Shown: positions 32,863-41,194 of the stretch, in pieces
Layout of the letters: the number at the start of each line of letters is the position of its first letter
Numbering within the stretch: the stretch's first letter is position 1
Assembly (NCBI GenBank): GCA_019096155.1
Contig: JAHCVI010000001.1
Location: 10,912,001-10,976,000 of the forward strand
From: Staphylotrichum longicolle
Lineage: Eukaryota > Ascomycota > Sordariomycetes > Sordariales > Chaetomiaceae
Direction of reading: 5' to 3'
DNA: 64,000 nt
Translations under genes and position numbers: made by a program
The notes under the pieces: model-generated
Seen by the model: the letters and a program-made list of their open reading frames with translations, nothing else
The model's database searches: none
What the model was told of the DNA's origin: nothing

Positions 32863-35702
32863 TGTCACCACCTGCAACCTGGAAGCAGCAACCCGCGCGC
32901 GGTAACAAAGGAATGGCGGTTCAGTGGGCGACTGCCATTCCACGCAGGGTCTCGACGGCGGGGCGGGTGTCTATTCAGGTCATTTCCTTTTGGCCTAGGT
33001 ATGTCGCAGGTATGTCGCTGGTTTCTGCGTCTCGTTCTGTCGTCGCCGCCGTCGTCTGTGTCACTGGCGGCACGATGGTGCGATGGCACTTGGGGATATC
33101 ACGGCGAGGCAATGCAAGGTTGGTTCAAGGTTGATGGGACCAGGCGAAAAGTGCGAGGCGGCTGCCCGCTCTCCAAGCACACCACACCTCAGCGGCAGGT
33201 TTGCGGGTCTGTGGGCCACTGCGGTGGGCCTGCTGTGGATAGGTATGTGCTCATTCCATTCAGCACCGCGTGGGCGGGCTGAGGCGGGCTGGGCTGCGGA
33301 GGGGCACCCCTGTCTTGACGCTGCTGCTGCGCCAATTGCACCAACCACACAGGCCTGCCTGGGACGGGAGCTTGGGCGATCAATTCGCTTTGTTGCGCCG
33401 CCCCCCCCAAAGAGCGATGACATGCTGCGACCCCGGCGGTATCGCTCGGGTGGAAATGGTCGTACAAAATGGAGATTTGGAATAAATCCCCAACACGGCA
33501 AACCGAGGTTGTGACCGCCAACTGTGGATAAAAGGGAATCAACTTTAAGGTACGGGTATCCTCTGGCAATGCGGATCCTGACGCGAACATGTGGATCCTT
33601 GCTGGTCGGAGTCAAGACCGTTTGCCTATCAGATCTGTCCAAGGCCGCGATTGGACCCGAGGGAATACTAAGTCAGGCTCTGTCAAAGCTCGTCCTGGAC
33701 TACGCTCCGACTGGATTCAGGTCGGGAGGTCGTCATCTTAGCAATGGGTTGGGATCTAGCAAACTGCACATCATCGTTTTCGTGAAGAGCTGCAGAATCC
33801 TTACCACTCTCGCGACCTTGGAGGAAAGCTCAGCGAACCTGTCTGAGCATTTGTCCTCTCGAGTATGCTTGGGTGACAAAAGAGATAAAGTCAGTGGCGT
33901 AGAGGCGTCACGATTCGAATATTAGCATGCAAGAGCTGAAATGAGAGAGTACGCATTTGTATGCACAGCACATCTGGAAGTGGAGGATGCAGTTGCCCCC
34001 TGCAGTTGGTGGTCAGAAGAGGTCAGTTTCCGCACTCCTGCCGCTCCCAAAAGAGATAAAAGAGCACCAGTAGTCAAAATGAAGTCAAATTGTCCTCGAA
34101 TAACCCAAGTCCGGTGTCCAGCTGCATTCAGTCGGGTCACGCAGGACGTCCATAGGCGAATGGCAGGACCAAGGCTGCTGAGAGGCAACGGGAAGATTGC
34201 GGCATTGACAGCAAGAAACTTTCACCCAGTGAGAAGCTCGAGCCCGAAAATCGCCAGACTCTCCGTTTTCGTAAAGAAGGGAAAATCTCGGAAGTTTCTG
34301 CAAGGAGATGTTTGGAGGCGGCTTGCGCTGTTGCTTTCAACTCGCGTCCTGTGCCAAGACTGTTGGGAACTGACAGGCAGCAGCAGCAAAAGAGCTCATC
34401 AGACATCAGCCCACCAGCAGGGCTCAAAGCAGTTGTAGGTGTGAACCGTGCGCAGTGCCGAGACGGATCTGGCGCTCGCGTATCGCTTCAGAGTCCCACT
34501 TTCTCACCCTTTGCTCCACCAAGATCTCACCAACCACCACAGCTTTCAGAAGCACGGGCCAGTCCGTCTTCATGAACACGCGCTTCCCGATTTCCCTGCA
34601 GTCCGCCGGAGGGCATTGTCCGCTTCCCGTATGAAACTTTCAGTTCGCGATTTTGCTCGGACGGGCGTGTTGGCTCAGCCCAATGTGGCGCACCTCGCCG
34701 TCTACATCAACCAACATCTCCTGACCTCCGGATGCGCAATTCATCTGTGCCTCGGTAGCCGTTTGGAGCACGGTCTGACGAGAGTTTCCCTGTCCCGTTC
34801 TTTCAAAGAAACTTGTTCAGGCTCTAGAGTCCAGATTCCAAATCCAATTTCCAGACTCCATACCCCAGATTCCATGTGGCATTTCTTTGTCCATAACACC
34901 GCCACCTACCTCCCAAACTCTGCCGTGTCCCACAGACCTTGCCCCCAAGCAACCCGAGAGAGTTGTTCGGACCCGCAGCCCTTCTCGGTCTTTGACAACC
35001 TCCTCACCGAACTTGCAGAATCCTTTTCTCGCCGGAGCATTCCCTTCGGACGGAGAATTCTGGATTGCACCGTCCGTGTTGCTGCACGTGTTTGTTCAGA
35101 AAACCAACAGAGTACCATCGGCTCTGCACCTTGCAGAACTGTCCCATTTACCCGTCCGCCTCGGTATCCAGATGAGGGGCAGTTAGCCATGAGAAGTTGC
35201 ATTGGGCTGAGGACCCCTGTATGTATCGGCTAGGGTATCCGTCAGTGTGCAATATCTCGGAGATAATAATCAATCGCGAACCTGTGCTACGGATTTGTTT
35301 CGACATAGTGCCAAGCAAGACGGCGGCAGCAATGATGTCCTGTGTGTTGAGGAGCGACCTCGAGTGCTTTTGGAACGACGTTTTGGAAGTGCAACAACCC
35401 CGGGCGAAGGCTTGACCACAGCCAACAAGGACGGGCCCAAGAGCATTTGCAAGACGGCTAGCAATTGTGTTTCCTGTCACACTAAATGCTGCCAATTGCT
35501 AACAAGTCGTTGCCTTCTACCAGTTGTTACAATTGTGCGGGTATCGTTGCCCCATGGGACCTTATGGTCACCGTTCATCGTGAAAAGCCAAACAAAAACA
35601 CAAGTACACGGGCACAGCGCCTTCGCTGATCGTAGTCCCATCGGTCCTGAAATGAGCACATGATTCCTCCCTTTCCCGTCACCCTTCTAGCTCCGTCATC
35701 CC
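32863..35702. other. long intergenic region upstream of adenylate cyclase
   Basis: 2.8 kb between the cyclase start (-) and the rtc4 stop (-). It likely carries a long cyclase promoter and leader. Open frames are short and without family resemblance. No repeat or RNA gene was seen. Confidence 0.5.
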
Positions 35703-37292
35703 TCACGTTTCTTCTTCTTCTTCATCATCATCTGAGTCCTGCACCACCACATCGGCAATCTCGTCGTTCAACAGCTCCCCAACATCGACACTCTCCGACA
35801 AGATGGCCCTCGCCTCCTCCTCTCCCACATCCATATCCTCCATGACAAGCCGCACTGCCAACTCGGGCACCAACACAGACTGCAGATACATGATGTGGCC
35901 CCTCGCAGCGATCAGCCGATCCTCCACCGCCCGCTCCCTCAGAACGGGCGCGAACTCGTTGATCAAGTTCTCCGTCATGTGCCGCAGGCCGCGCATGCCG
36001 TAGTATCCCGGCGTGAGGTTCATGTCCGACCGCAGCAGCGTGCGGTTCCGGCCCCCGCGGACCGCGTCGCTGAACAGGTCGCCGTAGTGCGAGGGCCGGC
36101 CGTCCTGAAGGATGCGGCGGATGTAGGCGTGGTGCCTGGCGATGCGGTCGTCGAGACGGCACCAGTCGATATCCGGGTAGCCCTTCTCCACCCACGTCTC
36201 CTTGGCCGAGCGCAGCTTGTGCTGGTCGCAGAACCTGCGCATATTGGCGACTGTCATGCGCGGGTTGTTGGCATTAAACTCGTCGAGATGCGCCTGGTCG
36301 ACCCTCTTGCTGCAGAACGGGCAGACAGGGGTCGGATTGAGTAATTCGGGTTCTGTCTGTGATGACGACAGTGAACCGCAAAGAAGATTGGATGTGTCGG
36401 CCCTTTGGGAGCTGAAAAAGTCGAGCTTGTCGTCATCACCCCCGATGAAGGAGACTGGAAGTGCGTCTGGGATTGTGAACACCGGCCGTTGTGACTCCTC
36501 TGCGTCCTCGCCGTCGCCGAAGAGCGAGGGATAGTCGTCCGCCGGCATCTTGAAACGCCGTTTTCGGACCGGAGACACATTCGCTGGTAAGTCAAAATCG
36601 CCGCCTCCCACATCCTTGAACTTCCGGGCTGGCGACGTGAGGCCACCCCTAACTTCTGACGGTGATGGAGGGAGTTTGAGCTTGTACCTGTCCGGATTCT
36701 CCGCCTCTGGTGTGGATTCCTTCGGTGGTTGTTTGAACTTTCTCGTGGGCGACATCCTTTGCCTGGCACTGCTGGCGATCTTCTTCGACTTTGTGCCGTA
36801 ACGACGCTGACCTACGACACTCTTCTTCGCGAAGATGTCTCGTTCAAATTGACTGTCTAGCCCTTCACTGTCTGGCGAACTTCTCTTTGGCTTCTTTGGG
36901 ACAGGAGAGCTCATTGCGCTGTCCGTGTCAATGGCCTCTGGTCCCACAGCGGTGTCCTTTGGCCTTCCGCCGTGTTTTATCTCAGACGTGGGCCCAGTTG
37001 ATGCCCGGGTCCGCTTAAGCTGTTCCGCTGGCACTGAACCATTTCTCCTGGTTTTGCCGTCCTTGGCCTCCCGATTTGACGACGCTTTCCCGTGGTAGGG
37101 GCTTAAAAAGCGACTTGGCTGGATGTTACCTTTGTCCGGTAACCCATCGTCACTCGAGTCAGAGCTGCTGAGTGGAGGGGCATCAACATCGACCTCCCTC
37201 ATCTTCTTGGAGACGGTCGGCTTGCGGATGCTTTTCAGCAGAGGAGGGACGGACTGCTGGCTGCTGAGGCCAACAAAACGCCTTCCGGTCAT
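35703..37292 (-). CDS. rtc4: Rtc4-like protein
   Basis: A single uninterrupted frame of 529 aa starts at the ATG giving MTGRRFVGLSSQQS; the frame extends a little further upstream but without another ATG. The first 330 residues are Ser/Pro/Lys-rich and likely disordered, with basic nuclear-localisation-like clusters (PKKPKR, RKRRFKMP). The C-terminal part contains a CPFCSKRV zinc-knuckle-like pair followed by the RTC4-like domain (about residues 340-515) and ends in an acidic DSDDDEEEEE tail. Yeast Rtc4 was named from a screen for restriction of telomere capping; its biochemical role is unknown and it is reported in nucleus and cytoplasm. It is divergent from the dynamitin gene, 587 bp apart. 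Confidence 0.85.
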   Translation of the reverse strand: MTGRRFVGLSSQQSVPPLLKSIRKPTVSKKMREVDVDAPPLSSSDSSDDGLPDKGNIQPSRFLSPYHGKASSNREAKDGKTRRNGSVPAEQLKRTRASTGPTSEIKHGGRPKDTAVGPEAIDTDSAMSSPVPKKPKRSSPDSEGLDSQFERDIFAKKSVVGQRRYGTKSKKIASSARQRMSPTRKFKQPPKESTPEAENPDRYKLKLPPSPSEVRGGLTSPARKFKDVGGGDFDLPANVSPVRKRRFKMPADDYPSLFGDGEDAEESQRPVFTIPDALPVSFIGGDDDKLDFFSSQRADTSNLLCGSLSSSQTEPELLNPTPVCPFCSKRVDQAHLDEFNANNPRMTVANMRRFCDQHKLRSAKETWVEKGYPDIDWCRLDDRIARHHAYIRRILQDGRPSHYGDLFSDAVRGGRNRTLLRSDMNLTPGYYGMRGLRHMTENLINEFAPVLRERAVEDRLIAARGHIMYLQSVLVPELAVRLVMEDMDVGEEEARAILSESVDVGELLNDEIADVVVQDSDDDEEEEET

Positions 37293-37879
37293 CTCGGCGG
37301 CTTGATGATGAGAACGACCAAAGCTAGCGGTAAATGACAAAGTCGAGCGGAAGCAGTTGGCTCTGGAACTTTATAGGCGGGGGCGAAGAGTCGGGTCTTG
37401 GTCAGTTAGGCTTCAGCACGAGGAAACCTTCTCAGGACTGGGAAGTCGTCTTGGTACTGAGTTGAGAGAAAGAAGGCGGCATTGAACCAAGACCAAACCA
37501 GGATCAAACCTGGATGCACCGGTTTAGGTCATATGAACTGACGTAGAGGAACAGAATGAAATATGAAACCCAATGCTGCAAGTAGTCCAGGAAGAATGCA
37601 GAAAAGATGTGCATGTCCCTGTCATGGGTGAAATCGTGCATTCTGAATGCATCCATCCCATGGCAGGCGCGACATGGCCATTCTGGACGTGTTTGTATGC
37701 GAGTGGGTCCTGCCCCTGGCTAATGTCCCCACTTAAGCTTGTCTGCAGCCTGAGCCTCCAGCGTGCTTCGCGACGATTGGACAGGCCAAACAACCTCCTT
37801 CTTACACAGAAACTCGACACGAACTGCACCCGGTCGCGAACGGTCAGGTGTGGATGGGAATTGTGGTCACAACAACACG
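37293..37879. promoter_or_regulatory. shared divergent promoter region (rtc4 / dynamitin)
   Basis: 587 bp separate the two start codons, so both promoters must lie here. No distinct TATA box or named motif stands out. Confidence 0.55.
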
Positions 37880-39271
37880 ATGGCCTCCAACAGGAAATAC
37901 GCTGCCTTGCCAGATCTGGTATGCCCACGAGGCTGAAAGCAGACAAGCCACGGTGCTAACCAACTCTTCCGCGTCTAGGACTCGGCGCCGGACATCTACG
38001 AGACCCCTGAACTGACCGACGAACTGTCGACAATTCCCGTGAGTCTATCTGGGCCATGGCAGAACTTGGCTAACTTTTCTGCTAAGCCAACCACGGTGCG
38101 GTCGCCATCCGAGGACGAGTATGACGACGACGAGGTTGACGCTACGGGGATCTCGCGGTCGCGTCTCAAGATAAACCAGGCCCGATCAAAGTTTATGCCG
38201 GCAACGGTAGACGCGAGCGATGTAGATTTCTCGGACCGCCTTACCAGCAAGAGAAGGTCGTACAAAACATCGACGCGACGACGCCGGATTCTCGAGGACG
38301 GCACCGAGGAGTTGGGCAACTTGAGCGACGAGGACGATGCTGGGAATCTGGTGCGGAAGATTGCTCGGCTAAAGAGGGAAGTCGAGGAGGCCAAGGCGGA
38401 GTATGGGAAACAGAAGGTGGCAGCAGAGAATCCCGAGGGAGAGGAAGTTGCGGAGGACGACATCGAATCACTTAGCCGGGCGCTGGACGAAATGTCGAGA
38501 CTCGACGAGTCTCTAGCGCGTCGCACTCTTGTTCTCCCTCCACCAGCCAGTCTTGGTGACAAGGCTACCGGAGAGTCCAGAGAACCTGCCGCCCCCACGA
38601 TGGCTTCGGCACCGAGCTATGAGCAGACCTACGCCTTATCCAAGGCCGCGGACTTTGACAGCCGCCTTCTCGTTTTAGAAAAGGCGCTGGGTGTTGGGTC
38701 GTCAGCGATGCCCGAGTTCGACTCAAACGGTCTACCACGTGCCATCATTCCTCTTCTCGAACAGTTGCACAAGCAGGTCTCTACTCTGTCCGAAGCCTCG
38801 GTTCCCTCGCTGGATGGCATCAGTCGGAGGGTACGGGCACTGACACAGGAGGCCGAGAACCTTGAAAAGGCCCGGCGGAACGCCAAGGCAGCGAACGATG
38901 CCCTTGCTTCCACCGGAGCAGCACCAGCGCCTGAGGCTGCTGGCACATTGGATTCGGAGCAGACATCCAAGATCAATGCTCTTTACGGGACCCTACCGAC
39001 CATTGAGAATCTGGCGCCGCTCCTGCCGCCTCTACTTGACCGACTGCGGTCGTTGCGGATGATCCATGCGGATGCTGCGTCGGCATCGGAGACGCTGGAA
39101 CGTCTTGAGAAAAAGCAAGCCGACATGGCGAGCGAGATACAGCAGTGGCGGGAAGGCCTTGAGAAGGTCGAGAGCGCGGTCAGGGCAGGAGATGCGACCA
39201 TGGTCAAGAATGTGGACGTCATGTCGGGGTGGGTGAAGGATCTTGAGGAGAGGATGGCGAAGTTGTCTTAG
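37880..39271 (+). CDS. dynamitin (dynactin p50 subunit)
   Basis: Three exons (37880-37918, 37979-38038, 38087-39271) encode 427 aa. The N-terminus MASNRKYAALPDLDSAPDIY with the following YETPELTD is the dynamitin signature that anchors p50 to the Arp1 filament. An acidic region and three or more predicted coiled coils follow (about 105-130, 255-290, 345-425). Dynactin recruits dynein to cargo for minus-end transport; in filamentous fungi it drives nuclear distribution. Intron 2 is only 48 nt (GTGAGT donor, GCTAAC branch, CTAAG acceptor) and is in frame without stop. The 13-codon first exon could be missed by automated annotation, which might start at 38039 instead. Confidence 0.87.
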
Positions 39272-39929
39272 CAAGCAGCCAAGTGATACCCATTGCAAAT
39301 AGCTATTTTAATGCTCCCTGCACTCAAAAACCCAGGCTCCCGCTCAGGTTCTGGCCAAGATGCTTGTCTGCTGGATGTACTCAAAAGTAACCTGTGGAGG
39401 GGTTTGAGAGTGGGTCAGCCATTGGCCAATCAAAACAGCGAGGAGCTGCTTGCTGGGAAGATAAATTCTCCAAGGAAAAGCTCGCTCCCAGCTTTTTCCT
39501 CTTCATCACAACCAGCAGCAAAAAGGTCGCAGGCAACACATCTTGCACGCCTTTTTGCCAACGGCCACCAACAGACGCAGGGTTAGCTGAAGGCTGGTAT
39601 CGTCGGGACACTATGTCTTGGGCAGCGCTGCCAGGGTGATGCACGTGATAGCGAGCTTGCTCTAAGCTTTGGGCTTGCAATTCCTCGGAGTCGCTTCCTC
39701 TCTTCTTGACGCAACCCGCAGCAGGATAAGAAATCGTAAGTTGGACAATCCCCATCTACGCACCTCGCTTTTCCCCGGTTGGATGATGCATTAAACTGCA
39801 TGTTTTTTTCCTGAAATCCTTTGATGGTTCTCTCATTACACCAAGATCTCTGACAACCCCCACCTTGTCCGGCTTTATCTCGCAGACAGCCTGGCAGCAC
39901 GAAGCTAACAACTCTGCCAAAGTAGGACG
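39272..39929. other. intergenic region dynamitin / cnxG
   Basis: 658 bp between tandem plus-strand genes; should hold the dynamitin 3' UTR and the cnxG promoter. Nothing else recognised. Confidence 0.55.
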
Positions 39930-40226
39930 ATGACTCCGAAACCCCCACCAGGCTACTTCAACATTCTGTACTTTGCCAGCGCCGGCTCGTACACGTCCAA
40001 GAATGTCGAGGCGCTGCCGGCGCCGCTCCCACTGAAGAAGCTCTTTGCCACTCTCGAAGAGCGGTACAAGGGAATTCGAGCAAGTGTGTTAGACCACAGT
40101 CTGGTTACGATCAACTTGACGTATGTGGACATGCCGGATGATGAAGGTGGTGACGGGGAGGCAGAAGACGTGGTGATACAGGAAGGCGACGAGGTCGCCA
40201 TCATTCCCCCGGTTAGCTCCGGGTGA
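39930..40226 (+). CDS. cnxG: molybdopterin synthase small subunit (MoaD/MOCS2A family)
   Basis: An intronless 98-aa frame. It starts MTPKPPPGYFNILYFASAGS and contains the ubiquitin-fold pattern of MoaD proteins, with a conserved hydrophobic core, an acidic loop and the C-terminal EVAIIPPVSSG. The protein is thiocarboxylated at its C-terminal glycine by an Uba4/CnxF-type enzyme and donates sulfur to precursor Z, giving molybdopterin for nitrate reductase and xanthine dehydrogenase in the cytosol. Bacterial and animal homologues end in Gly-Gly; here the penultimate residue is Ser. Urm1 is the related alternative, but the IIPPVS tail points to MOCS2A. Confidence 0.87.
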   Translation: MTPKPPPGYFNILYFASAGSYTSKNVEALPAPLPLKKLFATLEERYKGIRASVLDHSLVTINLTYVDMPDDEGGDGEAEDVVIQEGDEVAIIPPVSSG

Positions 40227-40688
40227 CGAGCAGTCAACGTCCAACAAATACAAGATTATTGAATCAACCATTTGGTCCCAAGTAGTTCCGACACCTTGTC
40301 ATCGCATTCCCAGCCTTCCACGGAAGCGTCCGATTTCTGGATCATGTCCACTTTCCAGGTCCCAACAAGCAAAGGTTAAACCCAACCCAACCTCGCTGAG
40401 CCCTCCAGGGTATGGCTGGTGCTTGGGGCAGAGCCATCCGCCTGTAAAAGAATCCTTCGAGTTTTCTGATCCTTAGCTTTTGTGCTGTCGAGTTCCAAGA
40501 TTACCACTCCGACTTGGCCGGTGAGAACGCTCACACATGGATAAGATGCACACATTGTGAACGAAACCAGCCAAGCGAACACCATACCTCGTTCTTGATA
40601 GTTTTCGGCACAAAAAGAAAGACGAAGAGATCTTCCGACCGTCCTGTGATAGTTGGAAAAGAATGAAAAAGATATTGCTGGTAGGCAA
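40227..40688. other. intergenic region downstream of cnxG
   Basis: 462 bp between the cnxG stop and the first tRNA gene. Only the arm of the tRNA inverted duplication (from about 40651) is notable. Confidence 0.55.
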
Positions 40689-40782
40689 TGGATACACCCG
40701 GGATCGAACCGGGGACCTTTCACAGGGCGCATCGCTGGTTAGCAGGTGCGAAGCGAAAATCATACCACTAGACCATGTACCC
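40689..40782 (-). tRNA. tRNA-Ala(CGC) with 22-nt intron, copy 1
   Basis: Folds as a complete tRNA: acceptor GGGTACA/TGTATCC, a short D arm, anticodon stem TTCGC/GTGAA, and T arm CCCGG-TTCGATC-CCGGG, with discriminator A. The loop TT-CGC-A is followed by a 22-nt intron at the canonical 37/38 site (40746-40725 on this strand) and then T38. The G3-U70 wobble pair, the identity signal of alanine tRNAs, is present. A T5 pol III terminator lies about 19 nt downstream (40670-40666). The gene is identical to the copy at 40901-40994 and head to head with it. Confidence 0.93.
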
Positions 40783-40900
40783 AATTGATTCGTTGAAGAG
40801 GATTCTGTTTCCCACGTTTCTATTGTCCAGATTTTGGAAATCCCACAATTACGGCGCACATATCCCAAAAACTCCGCTCTGGAACCTCAACAAATAATTC

Positions 40901-40994
40901 GGGTACATGGTCTAGTGGTATGATTTTCGCTTCGCACCTGCTAACCAGCGATGCGCCCTGTGAAAGGTCCCCGGTTCGATCCCGGGTGTATCCA
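40901..40994 (+). tRNA. tRNA-Ala(CGC) with 22-nt intron, copy 2
   Basis: All 94 nt are identical to the opposite-strand copy. The intron is 40937-40958, the anticodon CGC lies at 40933-40935, and the internal A box (TGGTCTAGTGG) and B box (GGTTCGATCCC) are intact. A T5 terminator is at 41013-41017. It decodes GCG alanine codons, a plausible need in this GC-rich genome. Confidence 0.93.
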
Positions 40995-41194
40995 TTGTTC
41001 ACCAGCAATAACTTTTTCTATCTTTTTCAACCTTGCAGGTTGAATGCAGTATTTTTTGGACAGAATGTTGATGCAAGTGAAGGGGAGGCGCAATTAACCC
41101 TTGTGTATCACATCCTGTGTGAGCAGCTCTCAAACCCATACAACCCAAAACTCAGAACCCGTAAACAGGCTGGAGATTTTTTTTGGCATCTGCC

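Larger units (their letters stand above)
40651..41032. repeat. inverted duplication carrying the tRNA-Ala pair
   Basis: The arms are about 40651-40802 and 40881-41032. The 94-nt tRNA parts match perfectly, about 38 nt of 3' flank match with a few changes (for example ACCAGCAAT followed by a T-rich stretch), and about 18 nt of 5' flank match more loosely. The spacer between arms is about 80 bp. Confidence 0.85.

Noticed and set aside
1451..33000. Carbon-sensing cluster hypothesis (xyl1, creB, adenylate cyclase)
   Set aside because: The genes are separated by unrelated genes and multi-kilobase gaps and have independent promoters; co-location is most likely coincidence.
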